Positions 24,863-34,242 of a stretch of 51,409 nucleotides of DNA are shown piece by piece (position 1 is the stretch's first letter; each line of letters begins with the position of its first letter). Under the pieces are notes generated by a model that worked only from the letters and a program-made list of their open reading frames with translations, was not told the origin of the DNA and ran no database searches. The position numbers were made by a program, and so were the translations under genes. This stretch comes from Occallatibacter sp. (GTDB lineage: Bacteria > Acidobacteriota > Terriglobia > Terriglobales > Acidobacteriaceae): assembly GCA_031296165.1 (NCBI GenBank), contig JARLGF010000037.1, forward strand, positions 1 to 51,409, in the 5' to 3' direction.

Positions 24863-27800
24863 CTACATCTTTGGCCCGCCGCTGGGATAGTCCACGCGGA
24901 TGGTCAGAATCTCGTAGGGATGGATGGGAACCTTGACCACATCGCCTGCAACTGCCAGCGCTGTGCCTTCCGGCGCTTCCATCATGTTGGTTACCGTTGC
25001 GCCCGTCGCCCCTGGAGGCACGCGGAACTCAGCCGTTGCATTCTTGCCCGCCCACTCATACACGCGAAAGACAAGTCCGTTCGTATCTTCAGCCTTCTTG
25101 ACTGCGGTCAACACAACATTCTCCGGTGTGACTGAGACAAAGGAGTGCCGCGCTGGCAAGGAACCTGCATGAGCCGTGGTGACAACCGCCGACAGCGGGT
25201 AGTCATACTCCCATCCGTGGCGAACTGTGAGTGCATCCTTCCAGCTTCCGGCATGCGGATAGAGCGCGTAATGGAAGTGGTGATGTCCTTGGTCAGCAAC
25301 CGGGTCGGGTTCGACGGGCGAGCGGAGCAGCGTCAGGCGCAGCATGTTGCCTACTGCGTCGTAGCCGTACTTGGTCTGATTAAGAACGCTCAGGCCGTGC
25401 TTGCCGTCGCCCAGATCGGCCCAGCGCATGGCGGGCACTTCAAACTGCGCCTTTTCCCAACTGTTGTTGCGGGTGGTGGGACGCTCGATGCTTCCGTAGG
25501 GAATCTCGTACGTGGCAAAACCGCTTGATGCCGCCAGCGGAAACGCCGCCTTGAGCAGTACATGCTTCTCGTGCCAGTCGATGTCGTTCTCGACGTCTAC
25601 CTGGTTTGCGCCTGGCTTCAGGATGATGCTCTGGACGAACTTTGAACTCTGCCAGGTGCGAGTGACGCGGATGAAAGCCCCACCGGATTCGGTCTTGCCG
25701 GATTCAACCGAATCTGCCTTGTCTAGCAGGGTGGGCGGCTGATCCAGTGTTCCCGGATCGATATTCCAAGCGTCGTATTCCTTTGGTGTGTCCTTGAAGG
25801 CTTGCAGTTCGTTACCGCAGGCGCCGGAGGCCAGTGTTTCAAAGTTAGCGACCTTGTCAAAGAGGCTGGTAATGCAGCCGCTGGCCTTGTTGACCGTTAC
25901 CCGGATGGCCTTATTCTCAAGCGTCAGGCTGTCCGATGCTGGTTTCACTTCGACGTCAGCCGGGGCGGCATTGTGCGACACTTCGGGCACAACGTACACC
26001 GTTTTGTAGCCGAGGGCGGGTACATCCGACACTTGCATCCTCAGTTCGACATATCCGGTTTTCGCGTCGTAGCCCAGCACTTCGCTGGCCAGACGAGCAC
26101 CATTTTCCGAAGGATCTATCACCGGGAAGGAGTGCTGCTCCGGCAGGGCTTGCGGCAGTTGCAACTTCACTGTCACTTCGCCCGAGCGTGTCCAGGCCAG
26201 CGGATTGAAAACGATGACCGGCACACCGGAGGCGGCGGTCCTTGAGGCGGTGCCGATCCGCTCCGTTACCGTTTGCAACGCGCCCGTGTCGATTTCATCG
26301 GTCGACCACTTGACCACGTCGTAGTCCTGTTGTGCGTCCTTATAGATGACGCCTATACCGGAACCCGCGGCCAGATCATGGAACTGGTTGAAGAGTACCT
26401 TCTTCCAATCCTCAGTCAACTCGGCGCCGGGGTATTTCCTTCCGTCGAGCCAGGCCAGCGAGGACCATTTCTCCGCGTTTAGCACCTGCTCTTCGGAATG
26501 ACGCATGTTGCGTTTGTGGTTGGCCTGCGTGGTGAAAACGCCGCGATGATACTCAAGGTAAAGTTCGGTATTCCATGTGGGAATGGAAACTTCACCTGCT
26601 ACTGCCGGAGGAGCCGTATAGCCCTTGGCGATCGACTGGTAGTCCCAAACCGGGCTCCGTGGCGCAATTTGCTTCTCAACCGCGGTGAAGTAGGACTGTG
26701 CGGTGCCGAACTGGTATTTAGGCGTGACGTGACTGGTTCCATCGGCAGACGGTCCTGCCCAGTGGAAGCCCTCGTCGAGCATGGCGCGCGTCGGTCCGCC
26801 GCCGTGGTCGCCGATACCGTAGAGATCCATCATGTCCGTCATGCCGGTTGAGCGCTCACGCGCGGCAGCCAGATCGCTCGAAAGCCGCACCGGGTTCAGC
26901 GTGGTATTCACATAGTCGTGCGGGAAATAGGCCAGCACCTTGGACCCATCGGGCGACTCCCACCAGAACAGCTTGAACGGCAACTGGTTGGTGTCGTTCC
27001 ATGTCATTTTCTGGGTGACAAAGTAGTCCACGCCGCTCTTCTTGTAGATTTGCGGCAACTGCCATGTGTAACCGAAGGAATCCGGGTTCCAGCCGATGCG
27101 CACGTCCACGCCGTAGGCCTGCTTGTACCAGCGCTTGCCCACCAGCAACTGGCGCACCAGCGACTCGCCGTCAGGCATATTCAGATCGGGCTCAACCCAC
27201 ATGCCGCCGACAATCTCCCAGCGCCCCTCGTTGATGCGCTTGGCAATCTCGGAGTTCATCTCAGGATATTTCTGGGCCATCCACTCGTTGTAAGCAGCGG
27301 CGGACTGGGTGTAGGTGTACTGCGGATACTCGTACATCAACTGCAGCGCGGTGCCGAAGGTGCGCTTGACCACGTCCACAGTTTCGGTCCACGGCCACAG
27401 CCAGGCGGCATCGATGTGCGCGTTGCCGGTGAGGTGGAAGGTGGCCTGCTCAAGCAGCGGCTTGAGGTCTTCCAGCTTGGTGCGGGCAGCCTTCAGGCTG
27501 GCGTCGAACTTGGGTTGGTCATTTGCGTCGAGTGCGGCCACATCCACCGTGCGGATGGCGCTGTCGAGCGTGGCCAGTTTTGATGCATCGCCCGGCGCAA
27601 GCGTGGGAATCAGCAGCGCGGCAGACAGAAACTCTTCGCGCATATCTTCGGGATTGGGGCGGCTCTCAGGAAAGTCGATGCGCAATGTAGCGCCGCGGAA
27701 GCTCTTCGGTTCCACGGTGTGCAGCAGCTTGACCGCCACTACCACCTTGTCTCCGGGCTTTGCATTGTCGAACAGAACGATCGGTTCCAGATCGTCGCCC

Positions 27801-28240
27801 ATGGCTACCCGCCGGCCATTGAAGTAGAGAATCTGCGGGATGGGGCCGTCGGCGCGGGCATGAAACTGGAACCAGATGCGCGAGCCGGTCAGGTCATAGC
27901 CCTTCAGTGTCGCGGGGATCTCATAGGTCTGGCGAACCCAGACCGCATCGGCAGAGGCCTTGGTGCTCGCGGTGACGGGCGTCCAGGTGCTTTCGTCCAC
28001 ACCGACCGCCTCGCCGTGGGCCAGGTCGCCCTCGTGCAGCTTCCAGGCGCCATCGGGCAGATTCCTCATGCCGGAAAGACGGCTGATCACGGCGCGGGCT
28101 TCAGGCTGCAAGGTGGCGGCTGCCTTGGCTTCATCGCCAGGGCTGCGCTGGGCCGACGCGCGGCCAGCAAAAAACAACACTCCTACAAACAGGAGAAGGA
28201 GCAAAGGAATTCGAGATTTCAATTTCAAGACAGACTCCAT
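24863..28240 (-). CDS. Secreted alpha-mannosidase, GH38
   Basis: 1125-residue exported enzyme. A signal peptide (IPLLLLLFVGVLFFAGRASA) is followed by a beta-sandwich ancillary domain (residues about 90-200, jelly-roll binding module) and the GH38 catalytic domain. The metal motif GNAHIDAAWLWPW (His275, Asp277) and GWNPDSFGYTWQLPQ (nucleophile Asp387) are close to textbook alpha-mannosidase. The C-terminal domains include CITSLFDKVANFETLA. This architecture differs from the GH38 at 4481, which lacks the N-terminal sandwich. The ATG at 28240 has a poor ribosome site; a TTG at 28228, with GGAG six bases upstream, is a plausible true start. GH63 lies upstream on the same strand, so the two could act on the same glycan. 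Confidence 0.95.
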   Translation of the reverse strand: MESVLKLKSRIPLLLLLFVGVLFFAGRASAQRSPGDEAKAAATLQPEARAVISRLSGMRNLPDGAWKLHEGDLAHGEAVGVDESTWTPVTASTKASADAVWVRQTYEIPATLKGYDLTGSRIWFQFHARADGPIPQILYFNGRRVAMGDDLEPIVLFDNAKPGDKVVVAVKLLHTVEPKSFRGATLRIDFPESRPNPEDMREEFLSAALLIPTLAPGDASKLATLDSAIRTVDVAALDANDQPKFDASLKAARTKLEDLKPLLEQATFHLTGNAHIDAAWLWPWTETVDVVKRTFGTALQLMYEYPQYTYTQSAAAYNEWMAQKYPEMNSEIAKRINEGRWEIVGGMWVEPDLNMPDGESLVRQLLVGKRWYKQAYGVDVRIGWNPDSFGYTWQLPQIYKKSGVDYFVTQKMTWNDTNQLPFKLFWWESPDGSKVLAYFPHDYVNTTLNPVRLSSDLAAARERSTGMTDMMDLYGIGDHGGGPTRAMLDEGFHWAGPSADGTSHVTPKYQFGTAQSYFTAVEKQIAPRSPVWDYQSIAKGYTAPPAVAGEVSIPTWNTELYLEYHRGVFTTQANHKRNMRHSEEQVLNAEKWSSLAWLDGRKYPGAELTEDWKKVLFNQFHDLAAGSGIGVIYKDAQQDYDVVKWSTDEIDTGALQTVTERIGTASRTAASGVPVIVFNPLAWTRSGEVTVKLQLPQALPEQHSFPVIDPSENGARLASEVLGYDAKTGYVELRMQVSDVPALGYKTVYVVPEVSHNAAPADVEVKPASDSLTLENKAIRVTVNKASGCITSLFDKVANFETLASGACGNELQAFKDTPKEYDAWNIDPGTLDQPPTLLDKADSVESGKTESGGAFIRVTRTWQSSKFVQSIILKPGANQVDVENDIDWHEKHVLLKAAFPLAASSGFATYEIPYGSIERPTTRNNSWEKAQFEVPAMRWADLGDGKHGLSVLNQTKYGYDAVGNMLRLTLLRSPVEPDPVADQGHHHFHYALYPHAGSWKDALTVRHGWEYDYPLSAVVTTAHAGSLPARHSFVSVTPENVVLTAVKKAEDTNGLVFRVYEWAGKNATAEFRVPPGATGATVTNMMEAPEGTALAVAGDVVKVPIHPYEILTIRVDYPSGGPKM

Positions 28241-28356
28241 GGCGGATAATCCCCCGGCTGCATTTTATAGCATTCGCAGCTTGCCGCACATGTACGCTCA
28301 GCACACGTCGGATTACCCGTAAAATTTACAAAAAGCTCGTCCAATCCGCCTGTTTT

Positions 28357-30393
28357 CTACCTCGCGGCTGCGGGCGATTTCCCCGTTCCGTTCTGCTCCA
28401 GGTACTGCACGTATCCCAGCAGCGCGCCCCAATGGTAAAAACGGTCGCTGCTTTTCACGTCGTCTCCCACCCCGGTGTCGGCATTGTAGTTTTCATGCAC
28501 GTGTCCGTTTTCTCTCCACTCCTTCAGAAACAGACTGTAGGACTTCTGCGCAAACTCCCGGCGAGTTGCCGCGTCGTCGTAGTTCAGCAGCCCCAGGTAG
28601 ACCAGGTAGTTCATCGGCCCCCAGATTCTGCCTCGCCAGTAGTTCTGATCCTTGAAGGCGGGATCGTTCCGCGCGATTGAAGGAATCACCCACTCTCCCC
28701 AGAACTCCTGCGGGTTGAGCAAGTGTTTCTCCAGCATGATTTTTGCCTGGGCCGGGGTTGCCGCGTGTGCTAGCAGAGGATAGAAATTCGTCGGAGAAAG
28801 CCGCTGGTTGAATGCGCCGGTATGCAGGTCCTTGTTGAGAAACATGCCTGCCTCGCTGTTCCACATCGTCTCCAGTTTTGCCTGGTACCGGCTGCTGCGG
28901 TCGCGCAGTTCTTTTGCCGCGGCCGGCTTCTTCAGAGCGTCTGCAATCTCCGCCAGCGCGTTGCAGTCCGCAATGTACATGCTCATCAAGCCCACATCGG
29001 CGTATTCCAGCGTGTGCGTTTGCGGGTCATAGACCGCCCCGTCGTACATCGGGCTGTTGTCCAGTCCCGATTCCAGGACGGCTCCCAGTTGTGTTCCATT
29101 GGCGTGATCGTCCAGATCGCCCGGCAGGTTTTCGCCATCACTGCCCCAGGCCAGGTAGCCATCCCGATCGCGATGCTCGCTCCACCAGCGATTCCAGCTC
29201 AGCAGCGGCTCGAATGCGTCCTCAAGAAACCAGCGGTCGTGATATTGCCGGTACAGGCCGAGCACGGTAATGGCTCCCACGGGCGGCTCCGAGCGGTCGA
29301 AGCTCTTCCATCCGCCGGGACGCGCGTAGTTGGGCACAAAGCCCGCGGGCGTCTCTTCGCGCAGGATTTCCAGTGCGTTGGCATAGGCCAGATCGCGGTC
29401 GCCGATGCCGGCCAGCGTCGCTGCGAAAAACGTGTCCCAGTCGAAGAGCACGTAACCGCCCCAGCCGATACACCACAGTCGGCTCACCGGGGAGATGACT
29501 CTGTGCTTATCAGGCTCGTAGATTGTGTCCCAGCCGAGCGTGGTTTCAATCGCGTCCACGATGGGGCCGGAATCGCCTTTTTCCGCAATGGGTTTCTGGT
29601 ACGCCTGCCGCTGCCGCTCGACAATGGCGGTAATCTCGGCCAGGGTGCGGCGCTTGCCGGTGCTTACCCCGACAGGCCCTGTAAAGTCCACGGAAAAGTA
29701 TGGCCCACCGGCGGGAATGTCCGCGTAATCCATGGCGGGATGGTCCGAGGTTGGGGCGCAGGTGCAATACACCGGTATGGAGCCCTGCTCGCCGCGTGTC
29801 TCAATGAAATCCGTGTGTTTGAGCGCCGTCCCCGGATGATTCCACAGGAAATCGGCCGAAAAAACCAGCGTCGGCGGCATCGGCGAAATCGGCTGCGAGG
29901 GCAGTGGCGTTGCCAGGACCACCAGGTCACCGCCGTCCTGCGCGGTCTGGATGCGCCAGCTATGTCCCTTCCACGTAATGCGCAGGTCGGTATAGCTTCC
30001 ATCCCAGGAATGCGGCCCGGGAACCACCAGTTCGGCTCCCGGGTCCCGCCTGCCGATCAATACATTCTCCAGGAACGCAGAGCCTCCCAGTGTGGAGTTG
30101 TGCTTGAGGCCGGCATGAATGGCCAGACCCTCGGGCAATAACACCTGCGTTGTTACGCTGTTCACGTCCCATGTGTTCCATCCCTGCGCCAGCCGCTGCT
30201 GTACCTGCCTGTAAGTGGCTGACATGGGCGCAGCGCTTGTCTCGTCGCCGGTAGACCTGGAGGCGAGAACGGTGATTGCCGGTTGGGCAGCGGTGGCCGT
30301 CTGCGCCTGCGCGCACACCGGACAATCGGCCATCAAGACTGTTGCGAGTACGTATGCGGCTGCAAGCGGCAGTGCCTTGCCGAACATTCTCAT
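28357..30393 (-). CDS. Glycoside hydrolase, GH63 family
   Basis: 678-residue exported (alpha/alpha)6-barrel hydrolase of the GH63 type (bacterial relatives include the glucosidase YgjK and mannosylglycerate hydrolases). Diagnostic blocks are LFDWDTFFAATLAG, ESGLDNSPMYD (general-acid Asp region), WRGRIWGPMNYLVYLGL and ENYNADTGVG followed by FYHWGALLGYV. The ATG complement at 30393 follows an AGGAGG six bases upstream and opens a signal peptide (MRMFGKALPLAAAYVLATVL). An ATG 24 bases earlier would place that site inside the gene. It shares strand with the downstream mannosidase, 116 bases away. Confidence 0.9.
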   Translation of the reverse strand: MRMFGKALPLAAAYVLATVLMADCPVCAQAQTATAAQPAITVLASRSTGDETSAAPMSATYRQVQQRLAQGWNTWDVNSVTTQVLLPEGLAIHAGLKHNSTLGGSAFLENVLIGRRDPGAELVVPGPHSWDGSYTDLRITWKGHSWRIQTAQDGGDLVVLATPLPSQPISPMPPTLVFSADFLWNHPGTALKHTDFIETRGEQGSIPVYCTCAPTSDHPAMDYADIPAGGPYFSVDFTGPVGVSTGKRRTLAEITAIVERQRQAYQKPIAEKGDSGPIVDAIETTLGWDTIYEPDKHRVISPVSRLWCIGWGGYVLFDWDTFFAATLAGIGDRDLAYANALEILREETPAGFVPNYARPGGWKSFDRSEPPVGAITVLGLYRQYHDRWFLEDAFEPLLSWNRWWSEHRDRDGYLAWGSDGENLPGDLDDHANGTQLGAVLESGLDNSPMYDGAVYDPQTHTLEYADVGLMSMYIADCNALAEIADALKKPAAAKELRDRSSRYQAKLETMWNSEAGMFLNKDLHTGAFNQRLSPTNFYPLLAHAATPAQAKIMLEKHLLNPQEFWGEWVIPSIARNDPAFKDQNYWRGRIWGPMNYLVYLGLLNYDDAATRREFAQKSYSLFLKEWRENGHVHENYNADTGVGDDVKSSDRFYHWGALLGYVQYLEQNGTGKSPAAAR

Positions 30394-30557
30394 GAATATC
30401 CTCCTGCAGGAAACCATAAATAAACAGAAAGGAGAGTATCAGCCATGGTGCAACGATGCCGCAAGTCCCTGACGTAACCCGCTGTTCATGCCGTATCGGA
30501 TCGAAACGCATGTTGACACCGGAACGCATTCCATCGTGTAATTAAGTTGTTGCTTGT

Positions 30558-30648
30558 GGTGAAGGAGTTCACCCTTAACCGCTGTCCCTTCCGATAGGCC
30601 GGACAGATGATGACTCCTGACAGGGGTTCCTGTCGGTGAGTCATGTCC
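30558..30648 (+). ncRNA. Fluoride riboswitch (crcB motif)
   Basis: The aptamer core is visible base by base. P1 is GGTGA (30558-30562) with TCACC (30569-30573). Its loop AGGAGT (30563-30568) forms a perfect six-base pseudoknot with ACTCCT (30613-30618). The conserved AACCGC linker (30577-30582) leads to the P3 stem CTGTCC/GGACAG (30582-30587 / 30601-30606). The end GATGACTCCTGAC matches the crcB-motif consensus. A competing hairpin ATGACTCCTGACAGG...CCTGTCGGTGAGTCAT (30610-30644) would sequester the pseudoknot strand. It has no T run, so control may be translational or through another terminator. The next gene is crcB at 30784. Confidence 0.92.
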
Positions 30649-30783
30649 CGGCGCGATCCCTAAGTACAAATCATGAAAGCGGGCGCCCTCGCTAACATTC
30701 GTGTGCTCCCGCAATCTTGCTGTAGCCACGCTTCATGAGTGCGGTGCAGCCTGTTTGTATAACCTGTACAAAGGAGGCCGGGA

Positions 30784-31161
30784 TTGCAGAAATACCTGCT
30801 CATCGCCGTGGGCGGCGCGCTAGGCTCGCTGGCCCGCTACTGGGTTGGCTCTACGATTTCAGGACGTTTGGGGACCAGGTTCCCCTACGGAACCCTCGTG
30901 GTCAACATTACGGCCTGTGTCATCATCGGTTTCTCGCTCACCTATCTGGGTCGGCGCGCGGACCTGAATCCCGCCTGGAGATACTTTATCCCCATTGGCT
31001 TTGTTGGCGCCTACAGCACCTTCTCGACATATGAATGGGAGACGCTGTCCTCGATGCGCGCAGGCGCTTTCACCCTGGCTGCGCTTTACGCTGCCGGCAG
31101 CCTGGTTTTGGGGCTTATTTCCGTCTGGGGCGGCTCTCTACTGGCGGAGGCGCTTACATGA
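30784..31161 (+). CDS. crcB: Fluoride exporter CrcB/Fluc
   Basis: 125-residue inner-membrane fluoride channel that functions as an antiparallel dimer. It has four hydrophobic segments, an N-terminal GGALGSLARYWVG, the Asn/Gly segment GTLVVNITACVIIGF, and GFVGAYSTFSTYEWE with the conserved Phe-box/Ser-Thr track residues of Fluc. The start is TTG 30784 with AGGAGG at 30772-30777. It is controlled by the fluoride riboswitch 140 bases upstream and followed by two DUF190 genes that often accompany crcB. Confidence 0.95.
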   Translation: MQKYLLIAVGGALGSLARYWVGSTISGRLGTRFPYGTLVVNITACVIIGFSLTYLGRRADLNPAWRYFIPIGFVGAYSTFSTYEWETLSSMRAGAFTLAALYAAGSLVLGLISVWGGSLLAEALT

Positions 31162-31270
31162 ACGTGGTCCCCAGCCGCCCGCTCTTGCAGGGGGCAGGTA
31201 GAGGATGCTTCAATCCTCGCGTGCCCTATAGAGGGTTAGCTGCGCGGACCGTACCAGCAGGGGAGGCAGC
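31162..31270. other. Spacer between crcB and the first DUF190 gene
   Basis: 109 bases with two small hairpins, GAGGAT/ATCCTC around 31202-31218 and CCCTATAGAGGG around 31226-31237. The GGGGAGG Shine-Dalgarno of the next gene is at 31259-31265. A 39-codon open frame overlapping the crcB stop is probably chance. Confidence 0.4.
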
Positions 31271-32038
31271 ATGTTAAATGCCGGCAAGGCTATCAAGGTT
31301 TCCATTTACCTGAGCGACGGCGCCACCTACCAAGGGGTTCCGGTCTACTCAAGCATTCTCGACTTTCTTTTCTTTCGCGGCGTAGCCGGTGCAACCGTCT
31401 TCAAGGGCGTAGCGGGATTTGGCGCCGATCACCACATGCACTCCGCGAATCTGGTCGAAATCTCAGACCGCCTGCCCATCAAGATCGAGTTCATTGAGAC
31501 GCGAGAGAAGGTTGATGACCTCCTCGGCAAGCTGGAGGTGCTGGCTGGCAGCGGTCTGATTGAGATGCAGGAGACCACGGTTGCCAAGCCCGCCCAGGTT
31601 TCCAAGCCAAAGATGCCGGTTCTGCCGGCCCACCTCAAAATCGAGGGCAAGGCCCAGATGATGCGCATCTACCTCAGCGAGGAAGACCGCTGGAAAGACA
31701 AGCCGCTCCATGAGGCCCTGGTTGCTGCCTTGCGCGCCAACGACATTGCAGGAGTTACTGTTTATCGCGGCATCCTCGGCTATGGAGCGCATCGCCGCAT
31801 CCACAAGGACAAACCGCTGCTTTCATCGCATCACGGTTCCATCATGCTTTCCGCCATTGACACGGCTGATAAGCTGCGCGCCTTTCTGCCCCTCGTCGAC
31901 CAGATGGTGGAAGAAGGATTGGTTGTATTCTCCGACGTGGACATCATCAAGTATGCTTATCGCGCGCTCGATGTTGAACCGGGCGCGGCAGCGGCGGAGC
32001 AGCGCAGCGTTTCGGAATCAAAGCAGGTCCGGCCATGA
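31271..32038 (+). CDS. Tandem DUF190 protein
   Basis: 255-residue cytoplasmic protein made of two DUF190 (PII-like) domains. The first (about residues 8-110) contains VYSSILDFLFFRGVAGATVFKGVAGFG. The second (about 128-235) contains KPLHEALVAALRANDIAGVTVYRGILGYG and ends in VVFSDVDIIKYAYR. DUF190 proteins are structurally like PII signalling proteins and are found beside crcB, suggesting a regulatory or sensing role in fluoride or ion homeostasis; the molecular function is not established. ATG 31271 has GGGGAGG five bases upstream. It overlaps the next gene by four bases. Confidence 0.88.
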   Translation: MLNAGKAIKVSIYLSDGATYQGVPVYSSILDFLFFRGVAGATVFKGVAGFGADHHMHSANLVEISDRLPIKIEFIETREKVDDLLGKLEVLAGSGLIEMQETTVAKPAQVSKPKMPVLPAHLKIEGKAQMMRIYLSEEDRWKDKPLHEALVAALRANDIAGVTVYRGILGYGAHRRIHKDKPLLSSHHGSIMLSAIDTADKLRAFLPLVDQMVEEGLVVFSDVDIIKYAYRALDVEPGAAAAEQRSVSESKQVRP

Positions 32039-32391
32039 AGGAAGAATTTTCCGCGCGCATGTTGCGCGTCCATTTTGGCGAGGATGACAAGTGGCAGGGC
32101 AAACCCCTGCACGAAGCCATCCTGGACATATGCAAGGAGTTGGCTATCGCCGAAGCGGTTGTTTTCCGGGGCATTGAAGGCTATGGATCGGCCAGCCGCA
32201 TTCGTCATACCAGCATTTGGCGGCTCAGCAAAGACGCCCCAATCCAGATGACCATCATCGACACCGAAGCCCAGATCGCCAAGCTGCTCCCTCACCTCGA
32301 CGCCATGGTCGAAGAGGGGCTGGTTGCATCCTCGACTGTTGAGGTCATCCGCTACTCGCGTAATCCCGCCAAGGATGCTAGCCAGCCTTAG
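32035..32391 (+). CDS. DUF190 protein
   Basis: 118-residue single-domain DUF190 protein. The domain core is KPLHEAILDICKELAIAEAVVFRGIEGYG and IQMTIIDTEAQIAKLLPHLDAMVEEGLV, and the sequence ends in VEVIRYSR. It begins at ATG 32035 overlapping the previous stop (ATGA), so it is translationally coupled to the tandem DUF190 gene. Together the operon encodes three DUF190 modules, perhaps forming a hetero-oligomer. It is convergent with the sialate O-acetylesterase eight bases away. Confidence 0.9.
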   Translation: MKEEFSARMLRVHFGEDDKWQGKPLHEAILDICKELAIAEAVVFRGIEGYGSASRIRHTSIWRLSKDAPIQMTIIDTEAQIAKLLPHLDAMVEEGLVASSTVEVIRYSRNPAKDASQP

Positions 32392-32399
32392 GCTTCGTC

Positions 32400-33902
32400 T
32401 TAACGCATAGACGTGAACGGGGAGGCCGGCAGCCCCTCGCCGTTGAACAGGTTGCACTGCGGGCTGTTCGTCCACCCGTACCGCACATACACCGGTTCGG
32501 CTACAGCGGGGCTTGTTACCACCACCGTTGTGCCTTCAATTGTGGCAGTGGCAGGTGAGAATTTTCCGTCTTTGCCTGCAACCTCAAATCCGGTCACAGG
32601 GCCGTCTTTTGCCGCAAGCCCTTTTGCATGGTCGAACCAGGCGCGGATCGCCGTTCCCTCCGGTGTTGCCTGGCGGAAGACCGGCCCGGAGTCCTCGATG
32701 TTTTCGCCGTAGCTGAGAACCCGGGCGGCACGCGCCAACCGCAGGCCCACATCCACTTTGTCGGTGGGGTGCACGTTGTCCGGGTTGCCGATGTCGATGG
32801 TCACTGCCATGGCTGTATTGCTCAGTCCCAGGGTCTTCAACTGCTGATCGCGCACCGTGGGCCAGTCCGCGGCCGGGGTGGCTTTGTAATTTGAAATCTG
32901 CACGAAAAGAAAGGGGAAATCGCCCTCGCTCCACTGCCGGCGCCAGTCTTCAATCATGGTGCGGAAGGCGCGTCCGTAAAGGGGCGCTCTAGCGAAATCG
33001 GTATTGCTTTCTCCCTGATACCAGATTGCTCCGCGGATGGGAAACGGCGTGAGCGGCGCGATCATTCCGTTGTACAGCATTCCCGGGCCCCAACTGTCGA
33101 GGCCAGCCACCGGGGGCGGCGGCGCCGGCTGGCCCTGCGCCCTGGCCTCCGCGATCTGCTGTTGCCAGTTCTTGTTGGCCAGCAGCAAGTCCGGTTCGAG
33201 CGCGGCCTTCCTGTCCCATGCGGCAAACAGCGGTGCCAGAGCCGCATCCTCGCCCAGGGCCGCCGTGCGCGTCCAGGCCTCTACCGGCGTGCCGCCCCAG
33301 ACGGTGTCAATCACACCCACGGGAACGTGCTCCCTGTGTTCGATATCCCGGGCAAAGTACCACGCGGCCGCGGAGAAATTCTTGGCAGTTTCAGGGCTTG
33401 ACGCCGCCCATCCATCAGAATCCACATCGTCCTGCGGGTACTCAATGGCGCGCTTCTTCACGAACAGCAGGCGGATGTTCGGATTGTCTGCGTGGGGAAT
33501 ATCCTGCGCGGCCGTGGCCGCCTTCCACATCTCGAACTCCATGTTTGACTGGCCGGAGGCGACCCAGACATCGCCTACCAGAACATCGTCCAGCGTAAGG
33601 GTGTCCGTCGCATCCGTGCCGCCTGCCACGGGAGTGCCCTTCACAGCCAACTGAAACGGACCGCCAGCCGCGCCCGGCGACAGATAGACGCTCCACCGGC
33701 CCAGCGGGCTAGCCTGAGTCGAGCGCGTTTCGCCGCGGAAGCTTACGCTTACACTCTCCCCTGGCGTCGCCATTCCCCAGACGTGTACCGGCAGGTCGCG
33801 CTGGACCACCATGTGGCTGGAGAGAATTTTGGGCAAGGTCACTTCTGCGGGCAAAGTCGCGCCCGGAAGCAGGGCAAACAGCAGCAGAATGCGCAGGTTC
33901 AA
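32400..33902 (-). CDS. Sialate O-acetylesterase-family carbohydrate esterase
   Basis: 500-residue exported SGNH-type esterase (sialate O-acetylesterase/SASA family), removing O-acetyl groups from acetylated sugars. After the signal peptide (NLRILLLFALLPGATLPAEVTLP) comes an N-terminal Ig-like domain, then the catalytic domain with the nucleophile motif VASGQSNMEFEM. Further blocks are WGGTPVEAW, IWYQGESNT and DNVHPTDK, with the catalytic Asp/His. The start is taken as TTG 33902 because AGAGAGG lies seven bases upstream. An open frame to 33950 adds a short unrelated stretch. Confidence 0.88.
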   Translation of the reverse strand: MNLRILLLFALLPGATLPAEVTLPKILSSHMVVQRDLPVHVWGMATPGESVSVSFRGETRSTQASPLGRWSVYLSPGAAGGPFQLAVKGTPVAGGTDATDTLTLDDVLVGDVWVASGQSNMEFEMWKAATAAQDIPHADNPNIRLLFVKKRAIEYPQDDVDSDGWAASSPETAKNFSAAAWYFARDIEHREHVPVGVIDTVWGGTPVEAWTRTAALGEDAALAPLFAAWDRKAALEPDLLLANKNWQQQIAEARAQGQPAPPPPVAGLDSWGPGMLYNGMIAPLTPFPIRGAIWYQGESNTDFARAPLYGRAFRTMIEDWRRQWSEGDFPFLFVQISNYKATPAADWPTVRDQQLKTLGLSNTAMAVTIDIGNPDNVHPTDKVDVGLRLARAARVLSYGENIEDSGPVFRQATPEGTAIRAWFDHAKGLAAKDGPVTGFEVAGKDGKFSPATATIEGTTVVVTSPAVAEPVYVRYGWTNSPQCNLFNGEGLPASPFTSMR

Positions 33903-34242
33903 GAGGGAGCCTCTCTGGAAACGGAATGCCGGAAAACTTCTGCGCCGCAATGGGGTAGAAGTTCCCCGGAAAGAGAACGTTAACAGAGACTACGGGTTCC
34001 CGTCAGCCGGGTCTTTGCCTGCTACTCCGTCCCTGGAAGTAGTACGGCAACGCAACTTTTTTACCCAAGTGCGTGTCCAAGCTATTGATAGTGGTTTGCC
34101 GCCAGATGCATTTCATGGTCTCGATGGGACGTCCATGCAAACCCTGTAGCATACGTCTCCGAACAGAAAGGAACATGCCCGTTTTGCACGGGGTTTGCTG
34201 CACATCTTGAAGAAAAATCGCGAATTAGACCGAAGGGAATCG
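33903..34242. other. Divergent intergenic region
   Basis: 340 bases between the esterase and the exported papain/NlpC-like gene. It must contain the promoters of both. No riboswitch, RNA or repeat family was recognised here. Confidence 0.4.

Noticed and set aside
28822-30141. A 439-codon plus-strand frame opposite the GH63 gene
   Set aside because: Shadow of GH63; no ribosome site or family motif.
31158-31277. 39-codon frame overlapping the crcB stop
   Set aside because: No family similarity and Arg/Gly/Pro-rich composition; it covers the ribosome site of the DUF190 gene.
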